From Betaproteobacteria bacterium (GTDB lineage Bacteria > Pseudomonadota > Gammaproteobacteria > Burkholderiales > Burkholderiaceae), in contig JABMMT010000206.1 of the NCBI GenBank assembly GCA_013205155.1, forward strand, positions 1 to 14,965: DNA of 14,965 nt. The letters run 5' to 3'. Below the pieces are notes generated by a model. It saw nothing but the letters and a program-made list of their open reading frames with translations. It did no database searches and was not told where the DNA came from. Positions 7,149 to 14,165 of this stretch are shown here, piece by piece; position 1 is the stretch's first letter, and every line of letters starts with the position of its first letter. The translations under genes and the position numbers were made by a program.

Positions 7149-8159
7149 ATGATTCTTTTAACGGGTGCCACTGGCTATATCGGCTCACACACATGGCTTG
7201 AATTACTGCAAGCGGGTAATCGCGTTATCGGCCTAGATAACTTTATTAATTCTAGCCCTTTGGCCTTATCTCGGATTGAAGCACTTGCTGGGCAAAAGTT
7301 AGAGTTTATTGAAGGCGATGTATGCAATAAAGATTTTCTAGATACCGTCTTCAAAAAGTACCCCATCAAAGGTGTCATTCATTTCGCCGCTTTAAAGGCG
7401 GTCGGGGAGTCAGTTACTCAGCCACTGCGTTATTACCGAAATAATCTTGGCGGGCTTTTCACATTACTCGAAGTGATGCAAGCTCATGACTGTAAGAATT
7501 TTGTCTTTAGTTCTTCGGCAACAGTCTATGGTGATCCAAGTGAGGTGCCTATTAATGAGCAGTCTCCCGTTCGTCCCACAAATCCTTACGGTCAAACGAA
7601 GTTAATGAGTGAGCAGGTTTTACGGGATGTAGAGATTTCTGATCCAAGTTGGCGTGTAGCCTATTTGCGTTACTTCAATCCAGTTGGCGCTCATGAATCT
7701 GGAATGATTGGTGAAGATCCTCGGGGCATACCCAATAACCTCACTCCCTTAGTAGCACGAGTTGCTGCTGGCAGGATGCCTGAGCTCAAGGTTTACGGCA
7801 ATGATTGGTCTACCCATGATGGAACGGGTGTCAGAGACTATATCCACGTGGTCGATTTGGCGCAGGCCCATGTCAAAGCGGTGGAATATTTATTAGCTGG
7901 CCGCGATTCCTTAACGGTGAATTTAGGAACCGGTCAAGGCTATAGCGTGATGGATGTGCTCAAAGCCTATGGCGATGTAGTGGGCCACTCCATTCCCTAC
8001 CAGGTAGTCGAAAGACGTGCAGGTGATATTGCTACTTGCTACGCCGATCCATCCCTTGCAGAAAAATTACTAGGCTGGAAAGCACGCCGTAATTTAGGTC
8101 AGATGTGTGCTGATAGTTGGCGCTGGCAATCTCAAAACCCAATGGGTTACGAATCTTAA
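7149..8159 (+). CDS. galE: UDP-glucose 4-epimerase
   Basis: Interconverts UDP-glucose and UDP-galactose (some homologues also act on UDP-GlcNAc/GalNAc) and supplies a galactosyl donor for the glycan. The 336 residues match the family. NAD-binding GATGYIGSH is at 6-14, FAALKAVGES at 79-88, SSSATVYG at 121-128, catalytic Y147 and K151 in NPYGQTK, the NPVGAHESGMIGEDP substrate loop at 177-191, and RDYIHVVDLAQAH at 229-241. All catalytic residues are intact. The start is backed by a GGCGGA ribosome site 9 bases upstream. Its TAA directly abuts the ATG of the next gene (TAAATG), so it probably leads a coupled three-gene unit. Whether it also accepts N-acetylated sugars cannot be read from the sequence with confidence. 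Confidence 0.97.
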   Translation: MILLTGATGYIGSHTWLELLQAGNRVIGLDNFINSSPLALSRIEALAGQKLEFIEGDVCNKDFLDTVFKKYPIKGVIHFAALKAVGESVTQPLRYYRNNLGGLFTLLEVMQAHDCKNFVFSSSATVYGDPSEVPINEQSPVRPTNPYGQTKLMSEQVLRDVEISDPSWRVAYLRYFNPVGAHESGMIGEDPRGIPNNLTPLVARVAAGRMPELKVYGNDWSTHDGTGVRDYIHVVDLAQAHVKAVEYLLAGRDSLTVNLGTGQGYSVMDVLKAYGDVVGHSIPYQVVERRAGDIATCYADPSLAEKLLGWKARRNLGQMCADSWRWQSQNPMGYES

Positions 8160-9062
8160 ATGGTAGATTTTGTTCTATATTGCAAATCGCATCGAAGAGA
8201 TTTATTGCGTGTTAAACGCTTGCTTGAATCCTTACGTAAACACAATATCGAATCGATCCCTTTTTATATTTCTACTCCCCAGGAAGATCGTGACACATTA
8301 TTTGCACTTCTAGGCGAAAACCAGGGTTATCAGTGGGTTGCTGATGAGGCGATTATTCAAGCGAATCCCCGTGCGCCAAAAGATATTCAAAAAACCAGAC
8401 CTGGTGGCATTGCACAACAAGTGATTAAGTCTGAATTTTGGCGATTAGGTTTGGCAAGTAATTATTTATGTATTGATTCAGATAGTATTTTTATCCGCGA
8501 TTTTGGAAAAACAGATTTTTTAGCTTCCGATGGAAATCCTTACACCGTACTCCATCAAAATAAAGAACTCTTTCAGATGGCGACCAATCGCGGACATCTA
8601 CGGGTTGAGAGAGAACTTCGAAAAGAGGCAGAAACGGTCAAGGCCTTATTTGGTCGAGTAGGCCCCAATTATTTCTGCGCACCGGCCCCTTTTATTTGGT
8701 CGGCCAAAGTATGGGAGTCCCTAGATCAGCAGTATTTACAACCCCAGGAAATGACGCTTTGGGACCTCATTACTCCAGAGCATCCAGAGACCTTGATTTA
8801 TGGTGAGACTTTACTGAAATATCAAGCGATCCCAGTGCGCATGATTGAGCCTCTGTTTAGGATTTATCACTATGACTGGCACTATTACTTATCCCAACGC
8901 TTGGGCGAGACCCAGGAGAAATTAAAACAAAACTTTATGGGCGTGATTTATCAGTCTGCCTGGGAGTCTGAGTTAGATTATGGTGTCCCAAGCAAGCCTT
9001 TGCTTTCTAGGATCTTGAAAAGAAGTAAGCGCTTCTTACGTTTATTACAAAGCTACCTCTAA
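8160..9062 (+). CDS. DUF6492-like protein, putative glycosyltransferase
   Basis: A 300-residue soluble protein that resembles the uncharacterised DUF6492 family found in polysaccharide loci; the assignment is from recollection of the N-terminal pattern FVLYCKSHRRDLLRVKRLLE. It has no signal peptide or membrane segment, so it should act in the cytoplasm. YLCIDSDSIFIRDF (102-115) has a hydrophobic strand ending in DxD (D106, D108), the usual metal and nucleotide-sugar binding element of GT-A enzymes. PGGIAQQVIKSEFWRL (81-96) resembles the helix that precedes the DxD in such folds. A family of this kind often ends in a positively charged tail, and here the C-terminus is LKRSKRFLRLLQSYL. Position between galE and a GT2 gene, with TAAATG junctions on both sides, supports a sugar-transfer role in the same pathway. 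Donor, acceptor and even catalytic activity are unproven. Confidence 0.8.
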   Translation: MVDFVLYCKSHRRDLLRVKRLLESLRKHNIESIPFYISTPQEDRDTLFALLGENQGYQWVADEAIIQANPRAPKDIQKTRPGGIAQQVIKSEFWRLGLASNYLCIDSDSIFIRDFGKTDFLASDGNPYTVLHQNKELFQMATNRGHLRVERELRKEAETVKALFGRVGPNYFCAPAPFIWSAKVWESLDQQYLQPQEMTLWDLITPEHPETLIYGETLLKYQAIPVRMIEPLFRIYHYDWHYYLSQRLGETQEKLKQNFMGVIYQSAWESELDYGVPSKPLLSRILKRSKRFLRLLQSYL

Positions 9063-10055
9063 ATGCGTATGAACGACCTTTCCAAGACTTCCCATCTGCA
9101 GCAATCCGAAAATCAGGAAATGAAAGATATGCCATTGGTCAGCGTTTCAATGCCAGTATTTAATTCTGAGCGTTATATCGCTGAAGCAATTGAAAGTGTT
9201 TTGGCGCAAACTTACACCAATTTTGAGTTAATTATTGTTGATGATGGATCGAATGACCGTACTCGCAAAATTATTGATCAATTTAACGATCAACGCATTA
9301 TTAAAGTGTATTCAGATCAGAACCGCGGTTTAATTACCACTCGTAATCTCATTGCAGGCATGGCAAAAGGGAAATACCTTGCTTTACTGGATGCCGATGA
9401 TCGTGCTTTCCCAGAGAGATTGGCGCTTCAGGTAGAGTTTTTAGAAAATCATCAAGCTGATTTATGTGGTGCCGACCATTTCACCTTAAATCAAGTGACT
9501 GGCGAAAGAAAAAGTTCTAAGCAGCGTCACTCAAATTCTGATATTCAAGCTTTATTGAGTGTGTGCAGTCCAGTCTGTAATCCAGCCATGATGGGCAAGC
9601 TGGAAATCTTTAAGCAATTTCCCTACAAAGCTTCTTACATGCACGCAGAAGACTATTGTTTGTGGACTGAGATTGCTTTGGCTGGTTATCGGTTCGCCAA
9701 TATTAAGCAGAAACTCATTACTTATCGCTTGCATTCTACGCAGACTAGTGTGAACCACCTTCAGGCTGCGCGTAATGTGTTTTCTAATGCCCAGGCGAAC
9801 TACTTAAAAAAGCTGGGTATATCAGAATCTTGCTTGCCAAGGCCGCTACCATTTTATGAGCGCTTAGATTACGGGATTACTTTTATGCGGCTCATTAATC
9901 AGCGTATCTCTCATATATCGATTGGTGCAAATATGGAGCTCTATGCCCGCTTTCAATTTCGGGGTAATGGTTTATGGACACCACTAACGCGTTTAGAGCG
10001 CGTCTGCATTGCTTTCTATGGCAGTATTCTTGGGCGAATAGGTAAGCTAGCTTAA
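9063..10055 (+). CDS. GT2-family glycosyltransferase
   Basis: Inverting GT-A glycosyltransferase that probably adds one sugar to the lipid-linked repeat unit at the cytoplasmic face. Within 330 residues, PLVSVSMPVFNSERYIAEAI begins at 24, VDDGSNDRT is at 59-67 (nucleotide binding), the metal-binding LLDADD is at 108-113, and the HAEDYCLW segment places the likely general-base Asp at 197 next to E196. There are no membrane segments, unlike processive GT2 synthases. The ATG at 9063 abuts the upstream TAA, which suits coupled translation. An ATG at 9129 (residue 23) has AGGA 10 bases upstream and lies right at the family's usual N-terminus, so the real protein may be 308 residues. The linkage formed is unknown; galE next door suggests, but does not prove, a galactosyl donor. 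Its stop overlaps the convergent fucosyltransferase gene. Confidence 0.93.
   Translation: MRMNDLSKTSHLQQSENQEMKDMPLVSVSMPVFNSERYIAEAIESVLAQTYTNFELIIVDDGSNDRTRKIIDQFNDQRIIKVYSDQNRGLITTRNLIAGMAKGKYLALLDADDRAFPERLALQVEFLENHQADLCGADHFTLNQVTGERKSSKQRHSNSDIQALLSVCSPVCNPAMMGKLEIFKQFPYKASYMHAEDYCLWTEIALAGYRFANIKQKLITYRLHSTQTSVNHLQAARNVFSNAQANYLKKLGISESCLPRPLPFYERLDYGITFMRLINQRISHISIGANMELYARFQFRGNGLWTPLTRLERVCIAFYGSILGRIGKLA
10052..10055. other. Shared TTAA: overlapping stop codons of convergent genes
   Basis: The palindrome TTAA holds the TAA stop of the plus-strand GT2 gene (10053-10055) and the TAA stop of the minus-strand GT11 gene (10054-10052). This is the same 4-base tail-to-tail geometry as at 5633-5636. 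Confidence 0.9.
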
Positions 10056-10942
10056 GCAGGAATTTTTTGCCAGTGTGCTGGCAGTAGATTGGATAAATCT
10101 AAGCTACTGTCACTGATCCAGCGATTAGGCGCAAATACGAAGCCGCCACAATCTTGTTTAAGCCAGGCGCCCCACCAACTTAATGAACTATTCGCAATGA
10201 TGTGATGCTTACACGCGCACATGAGCTGTAGTTCTTGTGCGGCATCATCAGCTTGCAAAGCATTTTCCACAAAAGTAATTTGCAGATCCTTTGGTAAAGC
10301 TTCTTTGGCCCAAGGTAAATCATCTGAAAAAATAAAAAAATGGGCATTGGGCTTATTGAGCAATAATTCTTCAATGGCCTGCTGGTAGTAGCTTAAGGCA
10401 AGTGCGCCATGAAACCTTGCTGCTGAGGGTGAGTTCACATAATCCCCTCGACGTATATGGAGCATGACGGATTCAGAGGCACCAATGCGCTTGAGATAGG
10501 ATTGATACTGATCTGATATTGGCTGTTGAGTTTTAAATTCCTGCTGCAATATCATTTTGATTGGTTCTAGATAGGGGAATGCTTGCCAGTAGCCAAATAA
10601 AAACAGATCTCGTTGTCCTAACTCATCTAAGTTCAATAGTTCAGCATCAAATTCAAAAGCATTTTGTTGGTAGTAAACAATTGGTCCAAAGGGTAGAAAT
10701 TGTTGCATTAGCCTTTTCAGCCTCTTAGGTCTTTTGGGGAAACCTACTGTAGTTTGGGCCACTTCCTGAATCTTCAGAAACCCAAGCTGATATGGGCGAG
10801 GTGTTGTTTCTATTTGTGGCGAATCAAACCAAGAGTGATCAAGCAAAAAAGTGCTTTGATAATGTTCTGAGAGGGCTCTAGCAATCGCATATTGAAACAT
10901 TTGATTGCCTAAGCCGCCCTGAAGGTAGGAATAAATAGCCAT
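10052..10942 (-). CDS. GT11-family alpha-1,2-fucosyltransferase-like protein
   Basis: Transfers L-fucose from GDP-fucose, typically in alpha-1,2 linkage to galactose, on a lipid-linked or LPS glycan in the cytoplasm. The 296 residues match bacterial members. GGLGNQMFQYAIARAL is at 9-24, GYWQ at 117-120, HIRRGDYV at 162-169 (the GDP-fucose binding motif of alpha-1,2/1,6 enzymes), FSDDLPWAKE at 205-214 and ANSSLSWWGAWL at 250-261. All the family blocks are present. No membrane segment is predicted. It stands alone on the minus strand, divergent from the GT10 gene, and depends on the gmd-fcl pair about 7 kb away for its donor. Some GT11 members use acceptors other than galactose, so the exact linkage is inferred. 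Its base composition does not look different from its neighbours by eye. Confidence 0.93.
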   Translation of the reverse strand: MAIYSYLQGGLGNQMFQYAIARALSEHYQSTFLLDHSWFDSPQIETTPRPYQLGFLKIQEVAQTTVGFPKRPKRLKRLMQQFLPFGPIVYYQQNAFEFDAELLNLDELGQRDLFLFGYWQAFPYLEPIKMILQQEFKTQQPISDQYQSYLKRIGASESVMLHIRRGDYVNSPSAARFHGALALSYYQQAIEELLLNKPNAHFFIFSDDLPWAKEALPKDLQITFVENALQADDAAQELQLMCACKHHIIANSSLSWWGAWLKQDCGGFVFAPNRWISDSSLDLSNLLPAHWQKIPA

Positions 10943-10993
10943 AACCCTATAATTAGACCATTAACAAACAAACAATCACATCGGTATCGATTC
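10943..10993. promoter_or_regulatory. 51-base divergent region between the two fucosyltransferase genes
   Basis: The two fucosyltransferase genes are transcribed head to head from this short gap. A perfect TATAAT lies on the plus strand at 10948-10953, but the expected -35 position (about 10925-10930, GTAGGA) is poor. If used it would start transcripts near 10960 for the GT10-rfbBDA unit. A short tetranucleotide run, AACA three times plus an A, covers 10963-10975. The two promoters, if both are here, must overlap. Confidence 0.45.
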
Positions 10994-12115
10994 ATGCTGG
11001 TGCTTGATCAGAACTTAACCTTAAATAAGCGGCCTGCTATGTTAGTTGGAGGGATTATCGGATGGGAGGAGGGTCAAGATGATCTATTTAATCCTCAAAG
11101 CCCTCGAAATCGCGATGATTGCCTAGCACCATTTAGGGTGCTGCGCTCTAAAGCTGCTGAGCGAGGCATTGAGCTTCATACTTTGGATGTTCTTCAAAAA
11201 GACGGCATTCAACCCAATTTCACGCTGTACTTAGAGGCGTTGCCGATTATTCCAATCGACAATTGCAAAAATTATCTGATCCGTTTTGAAACTGAGCTCA
11301 CGGTGCCTGTGTATGGCGATGCAAATTATCTGAATCTATTTGATGGCATCTTCACTTGGGATCCAGAATTGCTCAATGCAGATTCACAGAACTCACTCTC
11401 CCAAAAAACAGCAGCTACTCCTAAGTTTCCGATTGCGTACCCCAATGTGCTGCCTGCACAATTTAGAGTAAATGAAATAATCAATCCAGGTTTTGTAAAT
11501 CGTAATCTCTTTTGTGTATTAATCGGTAGTAATCGTCATGCTAATGTGCCAGATGAAAGAGAGCTCTACTCTGAGCGCGTCAAAGCGATACGTTGGTTTG
11601 AGGCCAATGCTGCAAAAGATTTTTCTTTATTTGGTAATGGCTGGCTTGTTCCACAAAAGCGTCTTGGCAAGTCAGGCAAGTGGCATTATCGCGTAGAAAA
11701 GGTATTGCCATTTTTGCTAGGGAATGCTGTCTTTCCTAGTTACAAAGGGCCTGTACAAAATAAGTTTGAGGTATTAGCCAAAGCGCGTTTTTGTATTTGC
11801 TTTGAGAATGCCAAAGATATTCCGGGATACATCACTGAGAAGCTATTTGATTCTTTATTTGCTGGGTGCATACCGATTTACTGGGGTGAACCACAGATTC
11901 AGGATGTTGTTCCTCAGGCTTGTTTTATCGATTTTCGTCAGTTTTCAACTAGCGCCAATCCTTATCAGGAACTTCATCAATACCTTAGTAAAATGACTGA
12001 GCAAGACTTTATAGCTTATCAAGAGGCAGGCAGACAATTTCTGGCCTCTCAGGCATTTAAGCCGTATAGTTCAGAGGCATTTGCAGATGCCATTTTAGGA
12101 CCACTTCAATCATGA
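10994..12115 (+). CDS. GT10-family alpha-1,3/4-fucosyltransferase-like protein
   Basis: Predicted to transfer L-fucose from GDP-fucose in alpha-1,3 (or 1,4) linkage, typically to GlcNAc or Glc of a lactosamine-type acceptor. The 373 residues show the N-terminal acceptor-domain pattern YLIRFETELTVP (94-105) with FDGIFTWDPEL (116-126), then SNRHANVPDERELYSERVKA (179-198), LFGNGW (212-217), SYKGPVQNKFEVLAKARF (249-266) and the GT10 hallmark FENAKDIPGYITEK (270-283) followed by AGCIPIYWGEP (290-300). The IPIYWG form resembles Helicobacter pylori enzymes. It lacks the C-terminal heptad repeats seen in those. No signal peptide or membrane anchor is visible. The start is uncertain: an ATG at 11039 (residue 16) would give MLVGGIIGW, and neither has a good Shine-Dalgarno. 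Its TGA overlaps the rfbB ATG (ATGA). Linkage and acceptor are inferred from the family. Confidence 0.92.
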   Translation: MLVLDQNLTLNKRPAMLVGGIIGWEEGQDDLFNPQSPRNRDDCLAPFRVLRSKAAERGIELHTLDVLQKDGIQPNFTLYLEALPIIPIDNCKNYLIRFETELTVPVYGDANYLNLFDGIFTWDPELLNADSQNSLSQKTAATPKFPIAYPNVLPAQFRVNEIINPGFVNRNLFCVLIGSNRHANVPDERELYSERVKAIRWFEANAAKDFSLFGNGWLVPQKRLGKSGKWHYRVEKVLPFLLGNAVFPSYKGPVQNKFEVLAKARFCICFENAKDIPGYITEKLFDSLFAGCIPIYWGEPQIQDVVPQACFIDFRQFSTSANPYQELHQYLSKMTEQDFIAYQEAGRQFLASQAFKPYSSEAFADAILGPLQS

Positions 12116-13170
12116 TTTTAGTTACTGGCGGCGCAGGTTTTATTGGAGGTAATTTTGTTTTGGATTGGCTTGCTAATCCAAAGGCAGAAGGCATTGTGAA
12201 CCTTGATAAGTTGACCTATGCCGGTAACCTGGCCACTTTAGATTCTTTGAAGAATGATTCTCGCCATGTATTTGTGCGGGGTGATATTGGTGATAAAGAA
12301 CTAGTCACTAAGCTATTAAAGGAATATCAACCGCGCGCCATTGTGAATTTTGCAGCAGAGAGCCATGTGGATCGCTCCATTCATGGGCCAGCTGAATTTG
12401 TACAAACCAATATTGTGGGAACCTTCAACTTATTGGAGTGCGCACGCGAGTATTGGAATGGTCTTCAAGGTGATGCAAAAGAACACTTTCGCTTTCATCA
12501 TGTTTCTACTGATGAAGTGTATGGTTCTTTATCCTTGACCGATCCGGCTTTTACTGAAACTAATTCTTATGAACCCAATAGTCCATACTCAGCGTCTAAG
12601 GCTGCATCGGATCATTTAGTACGAGCCTGGTTTCATACTTACGGGTTCCCAGTGGTCACCACCAATTGCTCTAACAACTATGGCCCGTATCACTTCCCAG
12701 AGAAGCTCATTCCCTTAGTAATTCTTAATGCACTGAACAGTAAGCCGCTGCAAATTTATGGTGATGGTCAGCAAATTCGAGATTGGCTCTACGTAGGCGA
12801 TCATTGCTCAGCGATTCGGGAAGTGTTAGCTAAAGGAAAATTAGGCGAGACCTATAACATCGGTGGTTGGAATGAAAAAGCCAATCTCGATGTGGTCAAA
12901 ACTATTTGCCAAATTTTGGATGAACTGAAGCCACGAGCAGATGGTAAATCTTATGCAGAGCAAATTACCTTTGTTAAAGATCGTCTAGGGCATGATCGAC
13001 GCTATGCAATTGATGCAAGCAAAGTAGAGCGAGATCTGGGGTGGAGACCTACTGAAACCTTTGATACCGGTATTCGGAAGACGATTCAGTGGTATTTGGA
13101 TCATCCAGTCTGGATTGAGGGCGTTGTGAGTGGCTCTTATCGCGACTGGTTGCAAAAGCAATACAACTAA
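12112..13170 (+). CDS. rfbB: dTDP-glucose 4,6-dehydratase
   Basis: Second enzyme of the dTDP-L-rhamnose pathway; turns dTDP-glucose into dTDP-4-keto-6-deoxyglucose. The 352 residues are normal. NAD-binding TGGAGFIGGNF is at 5-15, NLDKLTYAGNLATL at 30-43, NFAAESHVDRSI at 79-90, the catalytic T133, D134 and E135 in HHVSTDEVYG, and Y159 and K163 in NSPYSASK; NNYGPYHFPEKLIP (188-201) and RDWLYVGDH (223-231) follow. Everything needed for activity is present. It overlaps the GT10 gene by four bases and has AGGA 11 bases upstream of its ATG inside that gene. This ties the fucosyltransferase and the rhamnose genes into one transcript. The same intermediate also feeds other dTDP-6-deoxysugars, but the following rfbD points to rhamnose. 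Confidence 0.97.
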   Translation: MILVTGGAGFIGGNFVLDWLANPKAEGIVNLDKLTYAGNLATLDSLKNDSRHVFVRGDIGDKELVTKLLKEYQPRAIVNFAAESHVDRSIHGPAEFVQTNIVGTFNLLECAREYWNGLQGDAKEHFRFHHVSTDEVYGSLSLTDPAFTETNSYEPNSPYSASKAASDHLVRAWFHTYGFPVVTTNCSNNYGPYHFPEKLIPLVILNALNSKPLQIYGDGQQIRDWLYVGDHCSAIREVLAKGKLGETYNIGGWNEKANLDVVKTICQILDELKPRADGKSYAEQITFVKDRLGHDRRYAIDASKVERDLGWRPTETFDTGIRKTIQWYLDHPVWIEGVVSGSYRDWLQKQYN

Positions 13171-13196
13171 GCCATCCCAAAGCCTAAGCATCACGA

Positions 13197-14150
13197 ATGA
13201 ATATTCTCATCTTTGGTCAAGACGGTCAATTAGGCAAAGCTTTTCAAGCCCTATTTGCCAGCACGACCTTTCACCAGGATTTGCAGATTCAATTTGTTGG
13301 GCGCAGTGATTGTGATCTTTCGCAAGTTGAAAAAGTAGATGCTTTATTAAACACAACTAAACCAGATCTCATCATTAATGCGGCAGCCTACACTGCAGTC
13401 GATAAGGCCCAAACAGAAGTTGAGTTAGCCAATGCGATTAATGCCAGAGCTCCAGAGGCAATAGCGCAATATGCTGCTGCTCATGGAGCTACTGTATTGC
13501 ACTTCTCCACTGATTATGTTTTTGATGGCAGTAAGGCTGGGTATTACTTTGAGAATGATGTACGCAATCCAATGAGTGAGTACGGCAAGAGTAAGGCTGC
13601 TGGAGAAGTGGCGATCGAAAAAGCCTTTTCAGATTCGACTCAGGGTCAGTACGCTATTTTTCGTACAAGCTGGGTGTATGGAGCAGGCGGCAACTTTATT
13701 AGAACGATTTTGCGTTTAGCTAAAGAACGTGAAGAACTCAAAGTGATTCAAGATCAACTAGGTGTTCCCACTTCAGCCGACTGGTTAGCGAGTGTCAGCT
13801 TAGATTTAGCACTTGATTCAAAGGGTCAACTGAGAAAATTTGAGTCTGGTATTTATCATGCTGTTCCCCCTGGGGAGAGTAATTGGCATGACTTAGCGTG
13901 TTTAGTCGTGGAGTCGGCGCTTGAAGCGGACGTTTCTTTAAAGGCTTCCCTAGGCTCCATCAAACCTATTAAGGCCGTGGAATACCCCTTACCAGCCCCT
14001 AGGCCCATGAATTCTCGAATGGCCACTGACAAGCTCAGACAAGCCATAGCAGCAAGCGGGGATGTGTCAAAATTGCAGCGATGGAATAAACCTTGGTCTG
14101 ATGATGTGCGGGCCTATGTGCAGCAATTGGCTAAAGATGGCCTCTTATAA
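13197..14150 (+). CDS. rfbD: dTDP-4-dehydrorhamnose reductase
   Basis: Last enzyme of dTDP-L-rhamnose synthesis; reduces dTDP-4-keto-L-rhamnose with NAD(P)H. The protein has 317 residues, slightly longer than the common 290-300. It shows GQDGQLGKAF at 7-16, NAAAYTAVDKAQTE at 61-74, FSTDYVFDG at 103-111, catalytic Y129 and K133 in EYGKSK, RTSWVYGAGGNFIRT at 156-170 and DQLGVPTSADWLA at 186-198. The extra length is spread over the N-terminal region (about 20-35, between the first helix and second strand) and the C-terminus. It follows rfbB after 26 bases that hold no terminator, and the Shine-Dalgarno is weak. It needs RfbC (3,5-epimerase) for its substrate; that gene is not in the window and probably follows rfbA. 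Confidence 0.96.
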   Translation: MNILIFGQDGQLGKAFQALFASTTFHQDLQIQFVGRSDCDLSQVEKVDALLNTTKPDLIINAAAYTAVDKAQTEVELANAINARAPEAIAQYAAAHGATVLHFSTDYVFDGSKAGYYFENDVRNPMSEYGKSKAAGEVAIEKAFSDSTQGQYAIFRTSWVYGAGGNFIRTILRLAKEREELKVIQDQLGVPTSADWLASVSLDLALDSKGQLRKFESGIYHAVPPGESNWHDLACLVVESALEADVSLKASLGSIKPIKAVEYPLPAPRPMNSRMATDKLRQAIAASGDVSKLQRWNKPWSDDVRAYVQQLAKDGLL

Positions 14151-14165
14151 AAAGTAGATAAGAAA

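Noticed and set aside
8160..12115. Glycosyltransferase block as a recently acquired low-GC island
   Set aside because: By eye its base and codon composition matches the flanking nucleotide-sugar genes, and no insertion sequence, integrase, tRNA or direct repeat borders it.
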